Shown piece by piece: positions 11,502 through 21,487 of a stretch of DNA of 64,000 bases (its first letter is position 1; each line of letters opens with the position of its first letter). A model generated the notes under the pieces. That model did no database searches, was not told the origin of the DNA, and saw only the letters and a program-made list of their open reading frames with translations. Origin of the DNA: Madurella fahalii (taxonomy: Eukaryota > Ascomycota > Sordariomycetes > Sordariales); NCBI GenBank assembly GCA_029876055.1, contig CM056877.1:2666001-2730000 (forward strand), read 5' to 3'. The translations under genes and the position numbers were made by a program.

Positions 11502-13313
11502 ATGGCTTCCCAAATCATCGCCGAAGTATCTCGATTAGATCTAGCCGAGTTGCCGGGGTGCTCCAGCAAGATCACTGAACTTCGGCAGCTTGCTTCCTAC
11601 AATTGGCTAGACAAGGCTGTTCCCACTATCTTGGTTCCTGGTAAGGTCCTTCTTACAATACTGCTGCTCGTTCTAACCTTGCCCGAAGGTTCCCCCTCGC
11701 TTTGGTCTCCGCCATCGGTGCCTCCAAAGTTGACACCAGATTCCGGAATGGTTTACATTGATCAAAACGCGGCGCGCAATTCCCGCTTTCCTCTTGACCC
11801 GTTGTTTCGCGCCCTGTATGCCGAGAACACCAACTTCCAGATCGGAGACATCGACCTTGTCACGGATAGAAACAACATCCGCAAGCTTCTACGCTTCGTC
11901 CAAGGATCCTCCAACGACGCCTTCCAGATCCGAGTCGAAATCGCCGGCGATAGGACTGCACTATTCACCCGTGTGGAAGCCAAGACGACCGACATCATTC
12001 AGGGTTTCAGGGGCTACGGCCACAACTTTGAGGAAGCTTACACCAAGAAGGAGTGTGGGAGTTCGTCACACCATAGGATTGTTGGCTATGAGTTTGGCGG
12101 CATGAAATGCATCGTGCGGTACGAGACTGATGGATACGTTGACAACAAAGACCAACCGGAGCCGGCGGACAACGTATCGGATGCTTTCAAAGGGCTATCC
12201 ATCTCCAGGCCGGACAAGGTGGCCAACGACCCAGCAGCAACTATTGTTAAAACTGGCGGTAGGAAGGTGAATTTGTCTTCAATCCTCGAGATCAAGACCC
12301 GAGCTGCCCATCGAACATTGGATATGGCTGAGGTTTCTTCTCAGCTTTGGATCTCGCAGACTCCCAACTTGGTTGTTGGCTACCATCGAAACGGTGTTTT
12401 TGGCAATGTCCAGCTACGGGATACGACAAACGAGATCCGTCAGTGGGAAAGGACCAATCAAAAGGACCTCGGCAACTTGGCATGTCTGCTGATGAAGATC
12501 ATTGGTGCGGTGAAACATAGTGGTGACCAAAGGGCTGTTGTGAGCTATGACGGAGGCGCGAAACTAAGAATTGTCCCCGGTGACGGGAAGCCGGCTTTAC
12601 CCAACGACCTGTACGCGAAATGGGAAAAGGGAGGACGGCGGGACACTGATGCTGCCCAAGTTGGACGAGGAGTTGGCGCCAAGTTGAAGAGCAAGGACGA
12701 TGAGAGCGAGGCCACGAGTGGTCATTCTCGCCCCGAGAAGGACACGACCGCATTGTTCATCCCAGATGGCACACCTTTCTCCGACAATATCAACTATGCT
12801 GTGCGCAAGGGCCTTCGGCAGTTCTTCCGCCGCATGCCCACCCAGCTCTCTGACTACCGCGTCCTTTGCAAAACCCTCACATCTCTCCCGATCGATGTCC
12901 TCGGAGAACGCAAATTGCGGGACATTATGGACGACATGAGACGAGGCAAGAGCGAATGGGACTCAGATGAGAGAAGGGAGATCGGGGGATTGAAGGGTCT
13001 GGCACGAGACTCGGCTTTCAGGCTGCTATATCTGTTCCTCGTTGAAGGGTTCACGTGGGAGGTCAAGGACCGGAACTCGGCCTACAACGCGGCTTTTTTC
13101 GTCGTCTCTCATCCTAGAATTTTCAAGTATAGGACCCGGAAGATGGTTCGAGAGGCGTTTGAGGACCGGTTCCATGTATCGGACAATCAGCGGAAGATGT
13201 TGGACAAATGGCCCATCCGATGGCAGGATGAGGGAGAAGATGTGACTACCGAGGAAGAATGGATTGGCTTCGACTCCGACTCCGACTTCGACTTCGACTC
13301 CGACTATGACTAA
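11502..13313 (+). CDS. Fungal protein of unknown function (often labelled geranylgeranyl pyrophosphate synthetase-like)
   Basis: Two exons, 11502-11640 and 11689-13313, 587 aa. The 48-bp intron (GTAAGG...GAAG) has no stop and keeps frame, so an unspliced reading gives 603 aa; the family pattern at the junction (PTILVPG then SPSLWSPP) supports splicing. The N-terminus MASQIIAEVSRLDL and motifs such as DSGMVYIDQNAARN, PLFRALY, VTDRNNIRKLLRFV and HRIVGYEFGGMKCIVRYETD belong to a family widespread in filamentous ascomycetes. That family is often annotated as GGPP synthetase-like, but I see no DDxxD prenyl-synthase motifs here, so I do not accept that activity. The C-terminus is a strongly acidic Asp/Ser/Phe tail (DSDSDFDFDSDYD). 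No signal or membrane segment; probably cytosolic or nuclear. Confidence 0.85.
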   Translation: MASQIIAEVSRLDLAELPGCSSKITELRQLASYNWLDKAVPTILVPGKVLLTILLLVLTLPEGSPSLWSPPSVPPKLTPDSGMVYIDQNAARNSRFPLDPLFRALYAENTNFQIGDIDLVTDRNNIRKLLRFVQGSSNDAFQIRVEIAGDRTALFTRVEAKTTDIIQGFRGYGHNFEEAYTKKECGSSSHHRIVGYEFGGMKCIVRYETDGYVDNKDQPEPADNVSDAFKGLSISRPDKVANDPAATIVKTGGRKVNLSSILEIKTRAAHRTLDMAEVSSQLWISQTPNLVVGYHRNGVFGNVQLRDTTNEIRQWERTNQKDLGNLACLLMKIIGAVKHSGDQRAVVSYDGGAKLRIVPGDGKPALPNDLYAKWEKGGRRDTDAAQVGRGVGAKLKSKDDESEATSGHSRPEKDTTALFIPDGTPFSDNINYAVRKGLRQFFRRMPTQLSDYRVLCKTLTSLPIDVLGERKLRDIMDDMRRGKSEWDSDERREIGGLKGLARDSAFRLLYLFLVEGFTWEVKDRNSAYNAAFFVVSHPRIFKYRTRKMVREAFEDRFHVSDNQRKMLDKWPIRWQDEGEDVTTEEEWIGFDSDSDFDFDSDYD

Positions 13314-13805
13314 ACCTGGAGCGGAAGGCTGGGCATACCTATAGAATGGGCCCTGGCCCTCGATAACTCGATCCGCAATTTGAACAGACACCTGCGTCTT
13401 GCCACGTCATTAGCGTTGAGATCACACTAACACTTGGTTTCTAACCAAGTCCATATTAATCTCATACGATCAGTTCCATAATGCTAAAGCACTGACTGAC
13501 AAGATCGCTCGAGTTTGTCCAACTCTCTTGATTGTAGCCTCAGAGGGTGTGGCGAAGGAATGATTTGGATTTTATAGGGCTCTCTCTTTATTTTCCGTCC
13601 GAGTTCAATCATTGGAATTCTTTACTCCAGAGCCCTGGCCTGAATCAATTTTCACGGCCGGATAACAGACATCTGGCGGTGAGATACGCGGCATCTCAAG
13701 CACAAAGCCAATACACTGAAGTGAATGAACTAGAGCAATCGCGTCTGGGTCAAAAAGCAACACTTAATACCGTCCTTGAGAATTCAATCATCACACATTG
13801 GTCAC
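13314..13805. other. Intergenic between convergent genes
   Basis: This holds the 3' flanks of the plus-strand unknown gene and the minus-strand ene-reductase. I see no other feature. Confidence 0.4.
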
Positions 13806-15227
13806 TCAGCGCGACTTGGGCGCCTTAGTCGCCCTACCGCCAAATCCCCAGCCGATCTGGCTGGCGATGTGAATGCCAGTCTCCAGCTCTTCAGCCCAAG
13901 CCCATATCAGGCCCGGGTTCTTCAAGAACATGCGACCAACCATAGCAACGTCGAGCGGCTCATCATCCGCGTCTTTCCCTCCCTCCAGCAGCTCCAGCGC
14001 TTGCTTGCCGCCCGTGATACTGCCAACAGTCGAGACAAGCATCTTGTCGCCGACCACCTTCTTGATCTTCTTGGCAAACGGGGCCTGGTAACCGGGGCCC
14101 GTCTTGACGGCTTGCTTGGGGTGGTTGCCGCCGGTCGAGACGTCGAGCAGGTCGACGCCGCGCTCGGCGAGCAGCAGCGCGAGCTTGCAGCTCTCGTCGA
14201 CGGTCCAGCTCTCGCCGGCGTACCCGTCGGCCTGCTCGAGCCAGTCGGTGGCGCTGATGCGCCAGAAGAGCGGCATGTCGGGGGGGATGGCGGCGCGGAG
14301 CAGCTCGGCCAGCTCGAGCGTCAGCCGCACGCGGTTCTCGAAGCTGCCGCCGTACCGGTCACTGCGCCGGTTCGATGCAGGCGAGTTGAAGCTGTGCAGC
14401 AGGTAGCCGTGGCCGTTGTGCACCTCGATCAGGTCGAATCCGGCCGTCACGGCCCGCTTCGCCGCCGCGACGAAGTCCAGCTTCAGCTCGTCGATGTCTG
14501 CCAGCGTCATCTCCCTCGGCATCGGGAATTTGTCGTTGAACGGGATGGCGCTGGGCCCAATGACATCGTCGGGCCAGCCGCCGGCGGGTTCCGTGGCTGT
14601 GGCGCCCGATGACAACCACGGCGCGACCGTCGATGCTTTTCGCCCCGCGTGGGCGAGCTGGATGCCGATCTTCTGGCCCTGCGAGTGCGCGAAGTGCACG
14701 TGTTGCTGCAGACCCGAGATATGGGCATCTAGCCACAGGCCTGAGTCCTCTGGGGTGATGCGGCCGCGCGCTTGCACCGCTGTGGACTCGACGATGGTCA
14801 AGCCTGGCTATTCAAGTTGCATTCCCATTGTCAGCCATGCCGTTTCTCAGGAGATAGAGGGGTTGTGTCCACTCACCCCTCGCTGTAGGATGCCACCGAG
14901 GTGAGTGGCATGCCAGGGCGTGTGAAAGCCCTCGTGCGCGCTGTACTGACACATCGGGCTTACAAAGATGCGGTTTTGGAACTCGACGCCGCGGATCTTG
15001 AGGGGTGTGAAGAGTTTCGGAATTGGCTTGTTGCCGGGTTGCGGCACCACGGCCGTGCCCGATGGGGGATTCTGCACCGGAGTGTAAAAAGGAACGCCCT
15101 CGGCACCATCGTTAGAGAGGTACGGCTTTTGGCGCTTCTCCTCGTTGGGGCATCTACCATGCTCGGGCGCGACATCGGCGAGGCAATGGTGGGGATGCGC
15201 CCCTTCCGTCCGGACAACTGTAAACAT
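13806..15227 (-). CDS. NADH:flavin oxidoreductase / old yellow enzyme (YqjM-like ene-reductase)
   Basis: Exons 15227-14877 and 14807-13806 across a 69-bp GT-AG intron give 450 aa; the junction restores LQRG-PGLTIVEST, typical of the family. This is an FMN-dependent TIM-barrel enzyme that reduces activated C=C bonds with NAD(P)H. Visible motifs are LFTPLKIRGVEFQNRIFVSP, MCQYSA, IGIQLAHAGRKAST, FDLIEVHNGHGYLLHSFNSP (active-site H..H region) and SNRRSDRYGGSFENRVRL. The phosphate-binding end is around VGSITGG and VAMVGRMFLKNPGL. The HAGRK motif and the short N-terminus point to the YqjM/class III subgroup. The first ATG (MFTVVRTEG) gives a short unconserved lead; a start further in is possible. 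Probably cytosolic. Confidence 0.92.
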
Positions 15228-16724
15228 TTCGAGGGCTTGCTTGGATGGCTTTGATGTTGAAGTTGAAGTGCAATGGGTCTAGGCGTAAAGAGAGTTCCCA
15301 GGAAGTTTACCCAGGGTTAAGGTGAGCTTTATATAGTTATTCTGCTGGACGCTTCCTGGCTTTACATACTTTAAGCGATTTGTAAGGGTAGGTATTAGTC
15401 AGGTACGGGATAACTGAAATCACAACGCGCTCGCTTCATGGTGCGCCCAAAAGTTGTTCAAAGCGACATGCCGTTACATCATTATACATAGCCAAGAAGA
15501 GGTGACCGCATTCTTGAGCGGAATTCTGGTTTCGATGCGCGGGGGGTTCGTGATCCGAGGATAAAACGCCTCAGAACGACGACGATCTCGCTGACTCGCA
15601 TTTACGCAGCGTCAGTGTTCCAATCAGCCCGCGCCAATCCGCAACACATATGCACATGCTGCGTATTAGCTATCTATATTATGAGCCAGTGCTGACAAAA
15701 ATGCGCGGTTCAACAGTTTGTCCGGAAAGACAGGTGCCCGTCGCGTGTATATCTTGGCCGGGTAAGGTAGGTACCCGGTAAGCACTCATCCCACCCCGCC
15801 TTGTATCACTCTGCCGCGCATACTGCTGATTCGTCGTGTCGGATATGTCAAGTGACGGCCGCGTGATGGGCAGTTCAGATGCGACAGCAAGCCGTTTCTC
15901 CTCTCTTGATTCAGGCCAAGGACCGCATAGCTCTGCCGACCGAGATACCCTGAGACAGGAGCCACAATGGCAGCATGTGCACACAGCCGTCAATGGTTAT
16001 TCCAGCCGTATCTTATTGTGCCCGCGGCGGTGGCCTCGCCGCCACTCCGAGAGGTCCCGAAACAACCGACATTTCTGATGATAACTGGGGAAGGAAAAGT
16101 TCAAATTTTAGGGAACGGTGGTAAGCAAGCTAAGCAATCGTCTAACTAAGACGACAGAAAGGTCATGCTGTTTTGCTAGAAAACAACGCTTCAAGGGCTA
16201 AATACAGGCCCGGAAATGTTTGCGCTGAAGTAAAGCGGATGAAGACGTGAAAAGAGGGATTCACGTAGTGAGGTTTGGTCGAATCCGTAATATCAAGCCC
16301 GAGACTGTCTTGATTCTGATACTACCAAGTCTACTTCTTAGCCCCAGTCGTTTAGAGTTTAGAGTGATAAAAAAGCGATCTCCTTATCCAATCCCCTTTC
16401 GGTCCCTTTAGAAGAAGTGAGGTGGAGGGTAAATCCCTGCTAAGAAAGAGTTGCGTATGAATAAGAGTGGTTGACAACTTTGTAGTGTGATGAACTGGCG
16501 CCGAAGTGCGCCGTCAGCTAACCATTTTCAGGACGAGACGAATTGGGTATAGCATTCGCTAGCCACCAAAAGAACGCTGGGGTAGGCCGGAGTGAGGCAA
16601 AGCCCAGCCGAGCCTACCATCACAACCGTGACATTTCGTGATGTGGCAGAGGCAGCAATCGCCGACAAGGCTTCCGCTTGGAACCACCATGCCGCGTTCG
16701 AAACCTGGTTAAAAGTCCATCAAG
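15228..16724. other. Intergenic
   Basis: I recognise no gene. Several short open frames exist on both strands without family features. The segment lies between the ene-reductase promoter and a HET-domain relic, and may contain decayed sequence. Confidence 0.35.
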
Positions 16725-17537
16725 ATGACAGACCAAATGCTCTGTGATCGCTGCAAGGGGATACATTTCCACCGTATCCCACCGGGCTCCAGCGACTCAA
16801 TCTACTATATCCTACATTGGACCAGAGATTTTCCCCTGAAATTAGTTGCCGAGGGACGCCCGTTCTGCGTGTTGATTACCGCCTTGCTGGGTCCCAACCG
16901 AGAACCACGGGAATACTTCTCCGAGCCTGAACATACACTCGATGCTTTTATGATCTTGCGGAGAAGCTGGTCCCGAAAATGGCTACAAAACGGGGGGTCT
17001 GCCGCGCTCTTTGAATCCGAGCCCATCGAATAAACCAGCAAGATCGGGCATGTATACTTTGACGTGATTGCCAAACCGCCTGGTACGTAAGGCACCTAAC
17101 CACTGATGAAAAACCTGGCAAGTGTCCCGTTAACCACTAGTACATCCCTGACCCGGAACCAGAATCAGTACAGAATTGATTTGCTTTGGCCATACCTTAG
17201 AGAGGTCGTTCAAGAAAATCCACTACCAGACCAGTCGCCATGCGTCTACCATTCCTTGGTTTGCTCAGACGAGAGCACCAGCTCCATAGCCAACTTCAAA
17301 CTCGCCAGACAGTGGTTGTCTAACTGTCTAGAAAACCATGAGCACTGCAGGGTTGGGCAGCCAGACACGGGCAGTCGGAGGCTTCCGACTAGACTCATCA
17401 ACCTCTCGGATCCTCACCGTCCATTTCTTCAGGAGATACCCATTGAGGATCCCAAGGCAGATTATACCGCCCCGAGCTATTGCTGGGGAGACGGGAAACA
17501 GCTCAGAACCATCAATCAACCGTCTCTAATTTCCTAG
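16725..17537 (+). pseudogene. HET-domain (heterokaryon incompatibility) protein, truncated relic
   Basis: The first part (MTDQMLCDRCKGIHFHRIPP) carries the Cys-rich start common in fungal HET proteins. It stops at 17031-17033, although the same frame continues meaningfully (TSKIGHVYFDVIAKPPGT). After a probable intron the coding signal resumes from about 17106: LARQWLSNCLENHEHCRVGQ, RRLPTRLINLSDP, and the HET-domain signature YTAPSYCWGDGKQLRTI. It then ends abruptly at QPSLIS; the rest of the HET domain (the segment with the WVDALCI-type motif) is absent. HET proteins govern non-self recognition and cell death on hyphal fusion. With an internal stop and a lost C-terminus this copy is almost certainly dead. 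Confidence 0.7.
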
Positions 17538-17983
17538 CCTCGATACCAGGAGGCTCTGAGACGAAACTCAAGCACGCTAAAATCATTTCCGTTTCTAGCG
17601 CTAAGCTCCTGCTGCTTTGATCTAAGGCTCGTCGTCGACAACGCCCTATTCAACGCAAGCGAGCGATCAGAGGCTGAGAGAGGAGAAGAGCACGCCGTAT
17701 CAAGACCCACACTATAAGACCCTTCTTGTAACCAAGGGTAGTTTGAGAGACAAGGATGAGCTGGGCATCGTGAATGCGAGCAAAACACTCTGTCGTACGC
17801 TATTAGATAGAGTATTCCGCCGATGTCATCCAGTAAGACTTTTCGTCCCAGGACAAGTGTGCGTAAGAAGAAGGGAGCCGTCTCGCGGTAGACGATGCGG
17901 CAGGTGCGGCGCAGAGCGATCGAGTGGTAGTTGACGGGCTTATCCGATGTGTGCCGGAGGTGGATGCCATTCTTAAAAGGCAA
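17534..17983 (-). pseudogene. 2EXR-like protein fragment
   Basis: The minus strand contains SIALRRTCRIVYRETAPFFL, resembling the core of fungal 2EXR/F-box-like proteins (AL..TCR.IY.ETAPLFY), followed by a hydrophobic stretch. The rest is unconvincing and the frame lacks a sensible start. It abuts the point where the HET relic is cut off, so it may have been joined to it by rearrangement. Low confidence. Confidence 0.3.
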
Positions 17984-18339
17984 ATTTGAGAATTAGCTAG
18001 CTGAATCTTCTAGTAGCCTAAGGAAGCTTATAGGGCGCTTATGGCCAAGCCTTTGAGCGAACTCAGTGGTATTGCGGCTGCCAATCGATGGAGTCGTCAT
18101 GCTGCTTAGGGGTCCGGTCACGGCCAGGGTTTCCGACTTCTGACAGTGGGTACAGATTGATTTTCTCTGAGATAGGATATGGACTTATGCCAGCGAACAG
18201 GAAGGCGTGTGGACCAGGCATCAGTTGAACAATGCATTTATTCGTCTTGAACTGGATATATCTTATGGTGCTGTGAGGCTCAGTCCAACTTATTTTACGC
18301 GGAGACAGCGCTCGATTGCGAACAGCTGTACCAGGCCTC

Positions 18340-19531
18340 CTAGTCTCCGGCAAACCAAGGATGCTGCAACGCCTTCCGCGCCGTGATCCTCCGCGAAGGA
18401 TCCATGCAGGTCATCTTGCAGACGAGATCCCTGAACTGGGGGTCCACCTGCTGCCACCTCCCAAGGGCAGCCTTGGCCCCTCCTCGCAGAAGGTACAGAG
18501 TAGTTCCTTGAGACGCTTGACAAATGGATTATCGTCTCCCCCGTAATAAGCAATAAAGCCCTCGAAATCCTCCATATCGCTGGCGAAGAAGGACAGGTGG
18601 CGCCGGAGTATCAGCTCCGCCTGCTTCTCGGGGGAAGCACGGTTCGCCTCGTCTGAAAAAAACACCATCCTCCCTGTCCACGCGAATATTGCCTGAGTGC
18701 CTGCCAGTCAGCGATCGTATACTGTGTTTTTTTTGCTCACGGAGGAACTCACCACGATGGCAAAGGAATAGATGTCTGATGGGGTGTTCTGAATTCCCGA
18801 GCCCAAGCCTCTGGGCTTCTCCAGAAGTGATTCCCCGACAAGCGGTCTGTGAGGCCCTTGGCCTTGGGCGGAAGTACCACCGCAGCCTCCAGGTCGGTGA
18901 TCTGGACGTTGCACCATCCAAGGTTGCCATCATGCTGTTTGAAAGAATCCATCATGATGTTTGTGGGTTTGATATCTGTGAACTATGTCAACGCGCATGC
19001 CACATCCTATAAGAGAGGGACTGACCGGTGTGGATGATGTGCTTGTCGTGCAGATCAGCGAGGCCAGCAAGAACATCCCTTATGATGACCTTTTTGGCGA
19101 CGGAAGAAAGAGCTGCGGTGTCGACATGGAGCAGTCCCTTCTCGAGATAGGGGAAGACGAGAATATGCCGCTCGGGAAAGCTATCCACGGCTGTTCGGAC
19201 ATGGGGAGGGTGCTCGACGTGCTTCTGTAGTGAAATAATGTAGTCGAAGTCGCCTGGGATGATGTCCTTGAGAATGAACTGCTTCCCCTCGTGTCTGAAA
19301 TTGAGAGGTGTGTATGATTTCCATCCTCTGGCCATGCACCGGACAGATCTCAAGAAAAGGGTCAACCTATGTCGCGCGGTACACACACCAAATCCTCCCA
19401 GCGGCAGACCGCTCGGAAAGCACTTCGTCAATGACATAGCACTTGTCCAGAGATGACTTGAGTTGTAATCCCATGGGCAAGGGCTGCTGTCCGATGGCGG
19501 ACGCAGAAGTGGGCGTGAAGACTGAAGACAT
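18340..19531 (-). pseudogene. Atypical fungal protein kinase with three lesions
   Basis: Reading from MSSVFTPTSASAIGQQ (19531), the gene matches a kinase: DKCYVIDEVLSER, the VAIK-equivalent KQFILKDII, HTDIKPTNIMMD in place of HRDLKPEN, TDLEAAVVL in place of DFG, WRSPEAWA as the APE region, NTPSDIYSFAIV as helix F, and a C-terminal DPSRRITARKALQHPWF before TAG at 18342-18340. Introns at 19025-18976 and 18752-18693 are normal. Three defects stand out. The first intron (19370-19295) would be phase-perfect, but its donor reads ATAGGT instead of GT. One base is missing near 18795. One G is missing near 18477 (GGGGCC). These could be decay or, for the two indels, sequencing error. The HTD/DLE variants suggest a divergent kinase or pseudokinase even when it was intact. 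Confidence 0.75.
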
Positions 19532-21487
19532 GCTGGCAAATCGATGGGAACAGTGTGCTACCTTTCGAGGCGAATTCTGTGGGCGAGAAAGAGGGAGTGA
19601 AGGGAGAACATAGAACTGGTAAAGTGACGGAAGACGGAGATGAAGCGTCCGCGTAGATAATGGGACTGCGCGGGGTCCCATGGCAAAGTGCCTGCTCAAG
19701 CAGAGAGACTATGTGGATGATTGTTTTGCTGGGCAAAAATTCGTGGTGCATGCGATTGCTGTCAGAGCTGTCAGACTATTAGACGCGCGCTGATGATGCA
19801 CGGTGTGGGATCTTCTTGGCGGTCATGGACGAATGAGACACTGCCTTTATCGAGGCCCTGACCAGCGGTCCGGCCCCGAAACACTGTCACCAATTTTGTC
19901 ATTGCACCTGAGTGGTAGTTTCAAAAATGGATGTTGATGCCGCTACGGCCCTGTCTATAGGTGTTCGGTTTCCAGGTCCCAAAATCTTTGCTCAAGCAGG
20001 TTACAGAAAGCCACCCCCTACAATAGATTAGATATACCAGCTAGGGCACAGCCAGGTACCGGCTAGGGCATATTCCCCTATAAAGGGCGTTTTATGCAAG
20101 CAAGGGCGGGACAAGGAGGGAGGATGTTAGTGGCGGGTGGAACCAGACACCGTGGCCATTATCTAACAGGGCATTCTGTGAGCCGGCGCTGAAGAAAGCC
20201 TCTAACTTACAACCATTGTTGCATATAGCACGCATCTAGACATGTGAGATTGGACTGGAATGCCAAGGCATGGAATGAGAAAACGGTACACGTAGGTAAG
20301 GTCGTCGGAGAACCTTTTATATCGTCCCTCAGACAAAAATCCGAAATCCGGTCAAAACCTCGGGTTGTATGTGTTGTGGCCGCAACTACGGGATACACTG
20401 GATATCTAATTGTGATTGGTAGCAGCCGCTGCTGAGCCCAGGGCCCCAGACTAATGCTGGCGTGTGTTACAGCACCCCGGAGCTGCGCTCATGCCAAGCT
20501 TTTCTGTCGAGCGATCTCTTCAGGAACCTCACTTACTCGCTTCCTCACTCCGGGATCTTGCCAACCCAAGTTTTGTTCATCCAAGTCAGCCCACGTGCTA
20601 ATGGTGCGGTCCTGGTCTGCAAGAAGGGGAGGAAGCGGAATGCGGCACATAACGGAAAGGTCCTTTAACCAGCGGGTGGATGAGGTCATGGAAACAAATG
20701 CGGTCCAATCCGAGCGCGAGCTACCGGACCGCCGGCCAAGGCACAGACAAACTCCAATCCGAACCGATTTCATTCCAAGCCCGGCTCCAGGTTCCAAAGC
20801 CGGAACCCCCCCGAGGACAGGTTTGCTAACGGCTTGCCGGGGTCGATGATTGGTTCCGCTGCGCTCGTTCTCGGCCGACTCTCATTTGCTGCACGGTTTC
20901 CAGGGCGATATGTCATCAATTATGCCCTTGCCTTGGGCTCGGCGATGATGTCGACGTCTCCAGAACCTTACACCTCTTTGGCTGTGTAGGCTGGATTGCC
21001 TGCCACACGCCCGCTTTTCCACATCCACACCTTGCAACAGCGTTGGAACGTTGCAAAGCGGGTTTGAAGACCTAACGCTCTACCCTTGGCTTCTCTGCAA
21101 CCGCCGAGAAAGCATGGGAGAGATAGCTCACAAAGAGGTGAGGATGGACCGGGGGTCCGGTTTCATGCTCCTTCTTATTCGCATTGCCATTCCCCATTAA
21201 ATGTCCATATTCCTCGCCCCATCAACCACAGCCTCAGGCCTCAGTGAGGGTCAGCATCATCCTCTCCTTTGCCTGCAATCTGTTTTGGTCCGCTGTGTCT
21301 CTTTCCCGGACACCCAGAGGACGTAGTGCCCCCCCCCCCCCCGGCCGTGACCTCATTTGCTTGCCCGTGGCCAGTCTTGCTGCCCACCCTCCCACCAGTC
21401 AGGTGGCGCTCCCTCTGCTGTACCTGTAGGGATCGTCATCCGGTCGCCGTCGGGTGGCTGTGCAGTAAAGCAGAGGCTGTTGTCATC
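19532..21487. other. Intergenic, upstream of the kelch gene
   Basis: I can support no gene. The stretch contains a C14 homopolymer (21329-21342) shortly before the kelch start, with pyrimidine-rich 5' leader sequence around it. The region 19980-20110 has repeated ctagggca motifs (20041 and 20064) without clear meaning. Confidence 0.35.

Noticed and set aside
11502..13313. Geranylgeranyl pyrophosphate synthase activity for the 587-aa protein
   Set aside because: No Asp-rich prenyl-synthase motifs (DDxxD) are present; the label in related entries looks like a propagated annotation.
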